Source of the DNA: a virus
DNA length: 64,000 nucleotides
Direction: 5' to 3' (one strand)
IMG/VR virus record: IMGVR_UViG_3300035688_000002
Span: 1 to 64,000 of that record
Shown: one piece after another, positions 8,223 to 17,800 of the stretch
Position numbering within the stretch: the first letter of the stretch is position 1
Layout of the letters: the number at the start of each line of letters is the position of its first letter
The notes under the pieces: model-generated
Database searches by the model: none
What the model saw: only the letters and a program-made list of their open reading frames with translations
What the model was told of the DNA's origin: nothing
Made by a program: the position numbers and the translations under genes

Positions 8223-10987
8223 CTGTCTGCTTCCAACATCTCTTTTGCCACTTTCAACACCTGCTCTAAGTCCAAATGCGTCATACAGTCAGGAATTCTA
8301 ATATTCTCTTTTGCTCTGTGGGGACCAGAGCCAAGACACGGAGTAAAGAAATCACAATAATTCCTTTTGGGAAAGAGCGAACACTTTCCCTGTATTGGTC
8401 TCATTGACTTAAACATTTTTGAAAAGACACTTCCGTTTCTGTTGCTAAAGAGAGTCAGAACTGGAACATTCAATGCTCCTGCCAGATTAGACAAACCGCT
8501 ATCTGGTGAAACAACTAAGTCTGCTAATGAAACAAGAGCAGCAGCCTGCCGAAAAGTAAAAGAAGTGTCGTCTTCGAATGAGATTACGACACTATGTTGG
8601 TTGGCAAGTTTTATTCCAAGAGACCGAATAGGCTTCCAAACCTTGAGTTTGTTGCTCCCCTTCTCAACTATCAATATCCTCTTTTTCTTCTCCGGCATCT
8701 TCCACAGTCGCTCCGCCCACAATCTCTCTTCGTCCATTACAAAATAATCAGGCTTAAGATTGTCAGAATCTGAATGAATGAGATTGAGATAAATCTTAGT
8801 CCTCGGACTCTTTATCTCCCCGTATTTCTGCATCTCTATCTGTTCTATCCTGAATTCTACATCTGTGATATCAATCGAGTAGGAACAACCCTCAGGAACA
8901 GGATTATCATGAAGATAAATTGCATCTATGTTCGGATTGTTTGTTAAAACACACCGATATCGATCCGGCACTGCGTAAACTACTCTGCATTTCTTACCCA
9001 GAGCTTTTAACTCCCTTGCAATAACAGTCGAAAAGAGAATGTCTCCATAACCACCCATTCCCCTTTTGATTAATACTGTAACACGCCTTTCCTTCTTTAG
9101 AGAGTCTTGGATATCAGAAATAGGCATTCCCCCATGCCACTCAGGGCCTAACTTAGAAAGCTGCTGTCTTTCATGGGGATCAATTCCCCATATCTCACGA
9201 TAGAGTGCCACATTCTTATTCCAATTCTCAATGTGTTTCTTGCCTTCTTCCCGATTCGATTTTACAACTCCACCCAAAGCATGATAGTAAATAGCTCCAT
9301 AATCTTGGACAAACTGCCCCCTCGCAAGTCTTATTCGCAGCGTGTAATCATTGTCTTCGATGTAACGAGGTTTGAAACGCTCATTAAAGAATCCTACTTT
9401 CTCAATACACTCTCTCGAAAAGACCGTACAAGAGTAGGAACCAGCAGGAATATCAGCTATAACTGCTACATCATGAGACTGGGGTTTGGTGCTATTGATA
9501 TCCCAAGGTGCTATCCGCTCCATGGGTGTAGCTGTTATCCCAAAGGCTTTTATCTTCTCGGCAGTTTCCATGAGTCTATTTATCGTATCATATCGGAGAA
9601 CTAGATCATTGTTCAAAAGGACAAGTTTGTCATAGTCTCCCTCCATGAATTTCTTCATAGCTATGTTTTGAGCCTCTGCCACACTGGTTTTCTTTGAGAC
9701 AAAGCTGATTCTCTGTTTTTTAAGCCATTCTTGCGTCCCATCGGTTGACTCATTATCAACAACAAAAATCTCATAGTCATGGAAACTTTGTATCGAGGCC
9801 AAGGCTTTAGAAGTCATCTCTTTGAGATTATAAGTCAACATGGTCATGAGAAGTTTCCTCGGTTTTTTTAAATGACATTCCAAAGTCTCCATAATTTTCT
9901 CTGGAGACAATCGATCGAGACACTTAGCCACTCCTGCCTGCTCCTTCTCCTGATAACTTTTCCCCGGAAGACAATCCACAGTCCACCAACAGGGAGTTTC
10001 CTTCCTTCGCAAGGCACACGGAGCCTGAATGACGAGAGCTTTTTCATAATCTTCCGTGAAAATCTTCCCGTCTGTATTTCCAAAGACACCTATGATTCTC
10101 TTTTTAAGAGCCCCAGCAATGTGGAGGATTGCCGAGTCTACAGAAATTACTACATTACACTGGGAAACTAAGGCTGCCATCTCTCTAAAAGAATAATCAA
10201 ACTTTCCATTTTCTACCTTGTCTAGAATAATAACTCCGAGGCCCTTCTGTTTGATTCTCTCTATCACCTTGGGCATCCCTGGATAAATCTTGCATTTGCC
10301 AACCGAATGCAGACCGACTCCGATAAGTGGCCTGCTAAGTCCTTTTAGAACACTCTTAGCCCACTCCCTTTCTTCGTCACTTATTTCATAGACCGGAATT
10401 CTGTCAATAACAAACAGTCCGAGAGCTTTGAGGAGAATGTCAGAGCGATGCTCATAAGCCTCATTCTGTCCTCGAAGTTGCTTCTCTCTGAATTTGAGTT
10501 CTAGGTCATTGGCATTGATTCTGATGTCGAAGCCAGGAAGTTCAAAGAGTCCTTTTTCTTTGCGAGTGTGAGTAGCATCTACATAGGGATTCCCTCTCCA
10601 TACCGACTCAAATGCTTTCATCACTCCCACCTCAACTGTCACTTTATCTCCGTAAGCATCTTTATACGCCTTTGGGAAAATCGTTGATAAAAGGTGATCG
10701 CCGTATCTGTCCACCAGCCCCACATCTATCAAAACTCTCATGCTTCCTTTAGATGCAGAAATTTCCTGTGTAGCTTTATAAGCGTTCCAGAGCTCAGGAG
10801 AAAGAAAGAACTGACCGAAATCGAGATTGCCTATAATAGCCTCAAACCTTGCCCCTCCAGGAGGAATAACTATGGGCTCCATATTAGAATCATAGAAAAT
10901 CTCCGGAGCCTTTCCTCTATTTACAAACATTCTGCCATGTGGTGTTCTAAACACTGCTCCCTCTGTTTTTCTCAGCGGGTCTTCCAT
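8219..10987 (-). CDS. three-domain glycosyltransferase: GT9 - GT2 - GT9
   Basis: The 922-residue protein is a fusion. Residues 1-60 hold a short module with RGKAPEIFYDSNMEP. Residues about 85-370 are GT9-like (heptosyltransferase fold), ending in SVDSAILHIAGALKK and FGNTDG. Residues about 375-610 are GT2-like (VVDNESTDGTQEW, LLNNDLVL, YIEDNDYTLRIR). Residues about 640-920 are a second GT9 unit with GGYGDILFS and SPDSGLSNLAGALNVP. GT9 enzymes normally add ADP-heptose to lipopolysaccharide, so a surface or virion glycan is plausible, but donor and acceptor are not readable. Confidence 0.75.
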   Translation of the reverse strand: MEDPLRKTEGAVFRTPHGRMFVNRGKAPEIFYDSNMEPIVIPPGGARFEAIIGNLDFGQFFLSPELWNAYKATQEISASKGSMRVLIDVGLVDRYGDHLLSTIFPKAYKDAYGDKVTVEVGVMKAFESVWRGNPYVDATHTRKEKGLFELPGFDIRINANDLELKFREKQLRGQNEAYEHRSDILLKALGLFVIDRIPVYEISDEEREWAKSVLKGLSRPLIGVGLHSVGKCKIYPGMPKVIERIKQKGLGVIILDKVENGKFDYSFREMAALVSQCNVVISVDSAILHIAGALKKRIIGVFGNTDGKIFTEDYEKALVIQAPCALRRKETPCWWTVDCLPGKSYQEKEQAGVAKCLDRLSPEKIMETLECHLKKPRKLLMTMLTYNLKEMTSKALASIQSFHDYEIFVVDNESTDGTQEWLKKQRISFVSKKTSVAEAQNIAMKKFMEGDYDKLVLLNNDLVLRYDTINRLMETAEKIKAFGITATPMERIAPWDINSTKPQSHDVAVIADIPAGSYSCTVFSRECIEKVGFFNERFKPRYIEDNDYTLRIRLARGQFVQDYGAIYYHALGGVVKSNREEGKKHIENWNKNVALYREIWGIDPHERQQLSKLGPEWHGGMPISDIQDSLKKERRVTVLIKRGMGGYGDILFSTVIARELKALGKKCRVVYAVPDRYRCVLTNNPNIDAIYLHDNPVPEGCSYSIDITDVEFRIEQIEMQKYGEIKSPRTKIYLNLIHSDSDNLKPDYFVMDEERLWAERLWKMPEKKKRILIVEKGSNKLKVWKPIRSLGIKLANQHSVVISFEDDTSFTFRQAAALVSLADLVVSPDSGLSNLAGALNVPVLTLFSNRNGSVFSKMFKSMRPIQGKCSLFPKRNYCDFFTPCLGSGPHRAKENIRIPDCMTHLDLEQVLKVAKEMLEADR

Positions 10988-11949
10988 ATCACTTCCTCAG
11001 TAGCTTTTTCAACCATCTCCCAGACTCTCGCTTTTGGGACTTCCTTCAAACATTTAATTGTCATTGAGCATTTCTCGCCTCTCTCAAAGCAGGGCTCACA
11101 GCCTACTTCAGAGCAGAGCTTCACCTCTCTTACCCCATCGGGATACAGTGGATGCCTCGAAAGCCTTACATCTCCTAAAGAAGGCCCCGTAATGAGAACA
11201 ACTGGGGTGCGAGTAAAGTGAGCGAGCCAAAGAGGCATTGTATCAACAGTTACTATCACCCTTGCTCTCTCAGTAAAGCTTAGAAGCTTGAAAGGATCGA
11301 TCCTCCTATTCTCTCCTATGTGAATGAGGGTTTTATATTTCCTTTCAAGATTCTTAGCAATGAATTCTGCTGTATCAGGAGGCAAAGTTTTTCTTTCGTT
11401 AGTCCCTGAAGAACAGAAAAGCACTCCTGCAAGCCCAACTGGGGGCGTCTTTGAAGTCCAAACAACGGGCTTTGAAGAATCTAATTCGAGAAAATCCCGA
11501 TAAATATCAAGCCGATTCTTGTGTGAGTAGCTCTCATCAGTGTGATCTCTTTCAAGGAGACCATCCATCAAAACTCCGACGGTTTTTCCATTACTTATAG
11601 GAGAAAGAGTGTAGCTAATCCCATCCAAAACTCCCTCATTAAAGTTTTGGAGCAACCCCGATTTGTGAATATCAAACGACGTTACAAATGAGAGTCTCCT
11701 TCCCGGATATTCTTCTTTGAATTGCCGAGCTACGGGGAGAAAAATGAGACTGTCTCCCATAGCATATCGTCTGACAAAGATAATGTGACTGTTTTTTTGA
11801 AAAACAGATTTGAAAGCTTTTAAGATTTCAAGTTTGGGACTGTCATAGGCAGTGAAGCGAATGTCTGCCAAAAAACGAGAAGGAATCTCAGTCGGCTCCA
11901 TTTTTTCATCGTAGAAAACCTCTGGGGAGCCTCTATTGAAGACTTTCAA
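10972..11949 (-). CDS. GT9-like glycosyltransferase
   Basis: A 325-residue protein. The GT9 features are RRYAMGDSLIFLPVARQF (donor-loop-type start), FCSSGTNERKTLP, and TVDTMPLWLAHFTRTPVVL near the C-terminus, where heptosyltransferases place their ADP-sugar site. The first 25 residues (NRGSPEVFYDEKMEPTEIP) match the N-terminal module of the adjacent 922-residue enzyme, so the two are related. It is the first gene after the capsid gene, separated by a 100-base gap containing an inverted repeat. Confidence 0.75.
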   Translation of the reverse strand: MKVFNRGSPEVFYDEKMEPTEIPSRFLADIRFTAYDSPKLEILKAFKSVFQKNSHIIFVRRYAMGDSLIFLPVARQFKEEYPGRRLSFVTSFDIHKSGLLQNFNEGVLDGISYTLSPISNGKTVGVLMDGLLERDHTDESYSHKNRLDIYRDFLELDSSKPVVWTSKTPPVGLAGVLFCSSGTNERKTLPPDTAEFIAKNLERKYKTLIHIGENRRIDPFKLLSFTERARVIVTVDTMPLWLAHFTRTPVVLITGPSLGDVRLSRHPLYPDGVREVKLCSEVGCEPCFERGEKCSMTIKCLKEVPKARVWEMVEKATEEVIWKTR

Positions 11950-11974
11950 CCATAACCTCCACCGTGTAAGCTAG

Positions 11975-12021
11975 GACGGCACTACCGCTTCTTTACTTTG
12001 AAAGACCTCAGTAGTGCCGTC
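11975..12021 (-). terminator. inverted repeat after the capsid gene, possible terminator
   Basis: Perfect 11-base arms (GACGGCACTAC and GTAGTGCCGTC) enclose a 25-base loop just after the major capsid gene. There is no clear U tract on the minus-strand transcript, so it may instead be an RNA-processing or attenuation hairpin. It separates the virion genes from the glycan cassette. Confidence 0.4.
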
Positions 12022-12051
12022 TTTCGCTTTATTACGCTTCTATTTTTAAAA

Positions 12052-13245
12052 TCAGCTTGTAGTCAGCGTGACTGTTGCCAGTCCATCTTTGATGAGAGTG
12101 CCATAAGCGAATCTGCTCATCAAGCCTTTTCTCGGAATGAAATCGTCTGCGTCGATGATTTTTGGGGTCACATACAGCGGTATGTAGGGAGAGTAGAACC
12201 CCACAGCGTCTGTCCAATTTTCTCCCTTATAGCCCATTAAGAGCTTGTTTGCAACTGGGAAGAATGGGTCTTTGTAGACCTTGAATCTGTCATTCAAGGT
12301 TCCGACAAGATGCCTTCCGATTGTGTATTCGCCTGGCTGTCCGTTTTCGCTGGTCTTGAACTCTTCGAGCTTTTCGAGCCTGACAACTGCGTCCGGGTGG
12401 CCGATAATCCAGGTGGCATAATTGAATCTCTTTTTGAAAATGAGATTGCTGGCGTCGATGATGGCTTCATAGATTGTCTTTCTGTAGTCTTTTCTGTAAG
12501 TGGTTGTAGTGTCGCCCGCCAAGTAACCGTTAATATTCCAGTTCACGTTTCCAGCACCTGTTCCGAGGCCGGTTCCTGTCCCTGTAGCCCCTGCAAGCAG
12601 GCAAGCAATGATTAGACCGTCGATTTCTCGCACGATCTGGTCCTGCAACACTTTTGTCAACTCAGTCTCTGCTGAGAGCTTATGATAGGCCTGCAAGTCC
12701 TGCTCGAGTTCAACTGTCCATTTTGCCTTGAGCTTCTTCTCAATAGCAGTCACTGTCTCGTCAGTGATTTCCATGTCAATTTCTTTGACGGCCCCTGTCT
12801 CTGCGGATGTAGAATAATCCTTGTCTCTGATGTCTGCAACCGAGTCTCCTGCCGAACCTCCAGCTGGTGCATCATGGTATTTGAAATCGAGATAGAAGAT
12901 TTTGGCTGTAGGCTGGTCAATGGGCTGGACTGAGACCAAGTCCATTGCTATTAGCCTGTTAAAGATTTTCCTTACCAGGGGCATAGCGACTGTTGTGAAG
13001 GTGCTGATCTCTCCTGTTGTGGTTGTAGCTTCGAGAAGGTGCTTTGCTTCGTTTTCCAAAACCTTTGCGATGACGAAGTCACGGCTCATATCACCCGCCT
13101 CGATTTTCCCTGGGTCTAGGTCTGCTATAAGAGCGTTGTAGCTTTCAGCAAAGAATTTGACAGGGTCTTCCATGAGCATCTTCCGCTCTGGACTCTCTCT
13201 GTGACTAACAGCTAGATGTTCTGTCAGTTCCTCAAAAATGTTCAT
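12052..13245 (-). CDS. major capsid protein, T4 gp23-like
   Basis: A 397-residue HK97-fold capsid protein of the T4 gp23 type. Diagnostic stretches are LVRKIFNRLIAMDLVSVQP after the N-terminal region, FYSPYIPLYVTP, and SRFAYGTLI near the C-terminus. A predicted prohead-protease site LLE|A at residues 70-73 would remove a 72-residue propeptide; T4 gp23 loses 65 residues at an equivalent point. An Ala/Gly/Thr-rich insertion (TGTGTGLGTGAGN) lies near residue 220. The gene follows the protease/scaffold gene with an ATGA overlap. Confidence 0.9.
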   Translation of the reverse strand: MNIFEELTEHLAVSHRESPERKMLMEDPVKFFAESYNALIADLDPGKIEAGDMSRDFVIAKVLENEAKHLLEATTTTGEISTFTTVAMPLVRKIFNRLIAMDLVSVQPIDQPTAKIFYLDFKYHDAPAGGSAGDSVADIRDKDYSTSAETGAVKEIDMEITDETVTAIEKKLKAKWTVELEQDLQAYHKLSAETELTKVLQDQIVREIDGLIIACLLAGATGTGTGLGTGAGNVNWNINGYLAGDTTTTYRKDYRKTIYEAIIDASNLIFKKRFNYATWIIGHPDAVVRLEKLEEFKTSENGQPGEYTIGRHLVGTLNDRFKVYKDPFFPVANKLLMGYKGENWTDAVGFYSPYIPLYVTPKIIDADDFIPRKGLMSRFAYGTLIKDGLATVTLTTS

Positions 13246-13919
13246 CTTTTCTCCTCCCTCTTGAGTTTTACACCCCCAAGAGCCTGCACTCTGCTGTGCA
13301 ATTTCTTAACTTCTTCCTCACCTGCACCCTCTATGAAAGTTTTGCCTCTACTTTTTCCCTTTAGGCCACCTGGACCAAGGTCTTTCTGAAGAGTCTCGAC
13401 AAACTCTTTGTAGCTCTTAACAGCCTCATCTACTTCTGCTTTGGTCTTTGGCTTCTGTTCGAGAATCTTGGTCTTCATCAACGCACCAAACTGAAAGTCA
13501 CTTGTCTTCTCTGTGAGATATGTCAGAACGGCCTCCTCGTTCCTCTCGTCCTCGATTTTCTTGACTTTGTCTTCCTTCTCTTTAAGGCTAGTGTTGACTA
13601 CTGTGAGTTTATCTTCCAGTTCGTCGATTTTCTCTCTCATGGCCAGCTTGTCTGTATCCTCTGCTGTCTGATCACCTGCTGGTTTCAGATACTCACCGGT
13701 AGTGAGAATCTCAGCGATGGCATTGATGGTTGTGAGATGGCGCTCGATCTCCGCGTCCTTTTCGTTCAGCTCAGTTTCCAGCTCGGTGACGCGCGTCTTC
13801 TGCTCTGTCAGCTGTTTCTGAAATTCGGCATCGAGGTCAGTTTTAACTTCCTCCCTCAACTCTTTCTTGAGAGCTTCTACGAGATCGGGATGATTTTTCT
13901 TGAGTTCCTCAAGATTCAT
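13242..13919 (-). CDS. nested scaffold protein from internal start
   Basis: Inside the protease-scaffold gene an in-frame ATG at 13919 (codon 198, MNLEELKKNH) is preceded by GGAGG with an 8-base spacer. That is a far better ribosome site than chance predicts in coding DNA. The product would be the 225-residue coiled-coil scaffold without the protease. Lambda C/Nu3 is a known precedent for this layout. A free scaffold in excess over the protease fits head assembly. Confidence 0.65.
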   Translation of the reverse strand: MNLEELKKNHPDLVEALKKELREEVKTDLDAEFQKQLTEQKTRVTELETELNEKDAEIERHLTTINAIAEILTTGEYLKPAGDQTAEDTDKLAMREKIDELEDKLTVVNTSLKEKEDKVKKIEDERNEEAVLTYLTEKTSDFQFGALMKTKILEQKPKTKAEVDEAVKSYKEFVETLQKDLGPGGLKGKSRGKTFIEGAGEEEVKKLHSRVQALGGVKLKREEKR

Positions 13920-14510
13920 AGTTTTAACCTCCGTTTCTGAATTCTGCCCTTCAGAGCTTTCTATGTACTGCTTTATTTGAGCAGTCAGCACTGATGGGTC
14001 AATGACAACATCAAAAGCATTAAACCTATACCCTTTTTCAATCTTTTCTACCTCACCAACGCCCGGCATAGTCAACGGAGCGCTTTTACCCTTGCCTCTT
14101 GAAGAGAGGCCAGGACGGCCACCCGCTCTAAGAATTTCCTTCAGGACGAGTCCTGGAGGAGTATTCAGCACCAGAAGATCAGCCATAAGCTGATTTTCTT
14201 TCCCCTTCAGAGGATTCCACTTAAGGTCAGTGACGAGGTGAGATGTCTCTTTGAGTTTGCCCTTGAATTCAGGATGATCAACCTCACAAAAGACTCTCTT
14301 CTCTTTGATAAGGGGCATCAGAGCTTGAACCGCATCATCCAATGTCTCACGGGGATAAATTCGCTTATTTTTGTTGACTGTGTCCGCTTCCTGAACGACA
14401 GCAGTTACGCGTATCCTAGGCTCACCCTTACCGGATGGGTCAGTGACTTCTTCAAAGTTAAGTTCCTCAAAGAAATCTTCACGTAACTCTTTCCAAAGAC
14501 TTTCAGCCAT
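13242..14510 (-). CDS. prohead protease fused to scaffold protein (gp21-gp22-like)
   Basis: A 422-residue protein. Residues 20-190 match the gp21-type serine protease fold: VFCEVDHPEFKG holds the catalytic His and GLSSRGKG the catalytic Ser. Residues 198-360 are a charged coiled coil (DLDAEFQKQLTEQKTRVTEL, repeated EKDAEIE heptads), typical of head scaffold. The C-terminus carries FIE|GAGEEE, which fits the protease's own consensus. In T4 these are separate genes, so this is a fusion. The start is ATG with AAGGAG upstream; see the internal start at 13919. Confidence 0.85.
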   Translation of the reverse strand: MAESLWKELREDFFEELNFEEVTDPSGKGEPRIRVTAVVQEADTVNKNKRIYPRETLDDAVQALMPLIKEKRVFCEVDHPEFKGKLKETSHLVTDLKWNPLKGKENQLMADLLVLNTPPGLVLKEILRAGGRPGLSSRGKGKSAPLTMPGVGEVEKIEKGYRFNAFDVVIDPSVLTAQIKQYIESSEGQNSETEVKTMNLEELKKNHPDLVEALKKELREEVKTDLDAEFQKQLTEQKTRVTELETELNEKDAEIERHLTTINAIAEILTTGEYLKPAGDQTAEDTDKLAMREKIDELEDKLTVVNTSLKEKEDKVKKIEDERNEEAVLTYLTEKTSDFQFGALMKTKILEQKPKTKAEVDEAVKSYKEFVETLQKDLGPGGLKGKSRGKTFIEGAGEEEVKKLHSRVQALGGVKLKREEKR

Positions 14511-14537
14511 TCAGTCACTCCTTGTTAATTTAATTGA

Positions 14538-14565
14538 ATCGTAGCAGGAAATATTAACTTGTCAA
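14538..14565 (-). promoter_or_regulatory. sigma-70-type promoter before protease/scaffold gene
   Basis: On the minus strand TTGACA (14560-14565), a 16-base spacer and TACGAT (14538-14543) lie in a 69-base gap just upstream of the protease start at 14510. The motif is followed by AG like the similar sites before the portal and small-terminase genes. It would drive protease, scaffold and capsid expression. Confidence 0.55.
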
Positions 14566-14579
14566 GCACCTCCTTTCTT

Positions 14580-14840
14580 TTATGCCTTCCATTCATATGG
14601 CTTAGTAGCTCTGCGGTATCCGCTAGAATAAGCGTATTGCAGATTCTCAAGGAATTTCTCGCCATCTTTCGCACTGAATTTCTTGCCTCTCATTCCAGAA
14701 ATTCCTTTCTTAAGAACAAATGAGGCTAAGCCATTCATTCTGTCTTCAATGACCGAGATAGTCTTGCCATCCCAGCCAAATGCCATAATGACATATTCAT
14801 GACCGGTAGGCTCCACCATAAAGACATCTACTCTTTTCAT
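14580..14840 (-). CDS. small conserved-looking protein of unknown function
   Basis: An 86-residue protein (MKRVDVFMVEPTGHEYVIMA). It starts at 14840 by an ATGA overlap with the 1066-residue head protein. The mix of short strands (YVIMAFGWDGKTISVIED) and a Lys-rich C-terminal half suggests a compact alpha/beta fold. I do not recognise a family. Its place between the head protein and the protease gene suggests a minor head component. Confidence 0.7.
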   Translation of the reverse strand: MKRVDVFMVEPTGHEYVIMAFGWDGKTISVIEDRMNGLASFVLKKGISGMRGKKFSAKDGEKFLENLQYAYSSGYRRATKPYEWKA

Positions 14841-17800
14841 GTTCCTGTCCACCAAGAGTCAAAGACATGATAGTCAAATCTCTTGGATTTCAAAATGTTC
14901 TTTACTCTAGCCCAAAAGTGTTTCATAGCAGAATCTTCAATGCCACACTTCTTTGCGAGAGTGTTTATCTCTTTCCTTCTCTCAACCAATCTTTCAACCC
15001 TTGCTAAGAGTTCTCTAGGAATAGGTTCGCCTCTGACAAGCTCAAATGGAAGACTCTGATACGCATCACTGACGTTCCTAAGAGCCATAGAATAGCCATT
15101 GTCTATTGCCCACAATCTTGCCTGCCCTTCACGCGCCTTTGTAAGAAGAACATTTGCGATGTGCCTGTCGGTGTTTCCAATTAGCATATCAAACAAAGCA
15201 ATTTTCTTTAACTGAAGCTTTGCCTCAACAGTGAGATCGGGAATCGCTCCCATTGCGCTCATGTGTTTCCACTCTTCGAGTGTCATAGCCTCGGCACCTA
15301 GGTGTTTCTGAACTGAGCCAGCACCCCTTGAACCTTCTTTGAGAGCAGTCTCAGGAACGATATTGTAGCCGAGTCTCTTATCCAACTCATAAGAGAAGGT
15401 CTCACGTCTTGCTGCGTCTGTTGATTCGTCAAATAAGTCTAAGCGTCCTCCCCATGTTGGATCCTCGCCCTTAATAGGCTTATAAATTCCGCGAGAGCCA
15501 TCTTCGAGTTCCACTGTTATTGATTCATTAAGTCCGCCTCTTGCAATAGGTGTTTCTCTAACGACCTTTGCATTTTCAAAAGTGAGAGGCAATTGCTCTG
15601 CTGGAGTGGGTTCAGTCAAAAGAACAGAATCTGCGGGTGTCGTCATGAATGTTCCTTGTGGCCTTTTTATTGTGACCATGTTCCCTTCTATCTTCGTCAC
15701 AGTTCCTACTCTAATATTGACTCCTACACACTCCCAGACGACCATCCCAAGCCTTATGCATGGGCCTTTAGCTCTGAACTGCTCCAAGAGGATTTTGCTC
15801 TTTAAGAATCGGAGTCCGGGCATTAGTTTAGCCATATGACTTTCCCTCTCTTCTTCAAGAGATTCAGCCTTTTTAGCAGGAAGTGTAAATTTTACCCACC
15901 AATGAGATTGTTTCTGGGTCAAAGGTCTTCCAGGGCGACGAAAAGTTGACCATCGCTCACCATGATCGATAATCTTAGCACCAGGGATCGCCCTTTGAAT
16001 CTTGAGTGCCTCCTTCTCAGAAGACCCTCCGTGTGAAAGAAAGAATTCTTTATGAGCAATGTAGATCTCTCCCTTTTTTTCGATTGTATTAAAAAGGAAT
16101 CCTTTTGACGCTAAAAGATTCTTTATTTTATCTGGAGAGGCGCCTGCTACTCCCATTACTCCCATTCTGCTATCAGCTCCCCACCTACCTGGTTTGTTGT
16201 GATGCTCACCACTTCCTGGCCCACCTTCTCCTATCACAGCCTTCTCTCCGCTCATTGGAGACAGAACAAAAATGAGAGGAACATAGAAAATGCTTTCGTC
16301 TCCCTTAGCCAACGCTTCCTCTGTTTCATAGTCACCCTTATGGACGGCGGCAATCCAAGAAGGAGGAATACGCCCTTTGACATAATAAGACCCCTTGGGA
16401 GCGTGTATATCTGCGATCATCTCCGTCTTCTTTGGCACTCTCACTTCAAAAACAATGATTTTTGGCTGCTCCCTTAGACTAAATTTCATTCGAAGTTCAT
16501 CACCGATAACCTTGCCCCATGACTTTGCATCAAAGAGTGTAGAACACATAAAAACTGAATTAGCCCTCTCCCCAGTATAGTAATAGTCAGGGAAATTCCG
16601 CTGCCCAAAACCACCAGGAACGCCACCAGGGACAATTCCATTCTTCTTTATGCTATTTACTGCCTCGGCTGTAGTGCTATGATAAAAGATTAAGGCTGTT
16701 CTGTTTCCCCATCTTCCGGGTTTATTATGATGCTGTCCGCTTCCAGGCCCGCCTTCCTCTATCACAGCCTCACCCCAGCCAATGGGACATTTCCAAACTT
16801 CTCTGACTAACTCAAGACCCCGATTCCTCAGTGCTTCTGCCCTCTTAACGACATCCCCTGAGCTCCAACGAGGAACAGCTCTCACATTATAAGACTGCTG
16901 AAGCTGAATAATCTCAGCATTGACAAGCTTCCTAGATGCTGCATACTGGGCAAGCTCATCTCCTGAAGATAAAGACATCTTTGCTCGAAGGAGATTCATC
17001 TCGTCAAAGAGATCAGAAAAGAGGCGCACGACATCAGATGAGACAGGCCCTCCTTCTTCAGTTGCCACTAAGCAAGAGGAACTCTCTAATCCTGTCCTTG
17101 ATACTCCTGTTTCTGGGGCTGCCCCAAACCCTCCAAATCCTCCTGGCTGTTCGGTGCCAAAGCCTGGGTTCACATAAGCAAGCGAGCAATAACAACGAGA
17201 AAGACAAACAGTGTCGCCTGCCCTTGGGACTGTTGGTAGAGTCGATCGGGTGTAGGGACTGCCTGCGTTTAATTCAATGCAATCATCACAGTGATCGGAT
17301 ATAGGATGCCCAAGCTGCCAATGAATGAGCTGTTGCTCAGGAGCACAAGCAACATAGCCATTCCAAAACTGTGCATCTAAGGATTTAGCATATTCCTGCG
17401 CTCTAACCGAAGCTGACAAGGAGGAAAAAACAGCTTCCTGTTTTCTTTGGGTTGAAGTCCCTACCTGAATGTTGGCAAGAAATCGCTGTAAGTATCGCTG
17501 CTCTGCTTGTTGGGCTGTTACTCCGAATTTCATATCGACGGTTGTCAGCCCCATATCTTTGTAATAGGGATTCCCCGTTCTCATTCCGCCATATCTGAAA
17601 GCCTGTTGGTAAGCATCAGTCCCAAAATCTTTGAAGCGCTCTGCTGCTGTTTTTATAGAAAGTCCTCCCTCACCCACAGCTTGCACTATATCCTGAATCT
17701 GAAGCTCAAAACCTTTTCGCAGCTTTTGATATCCTGAAAGGGATGCTCTATAGGCAGTTTTATCAAACCCCCCGACTGAGACAAAAGCCTGCGTGAACAT

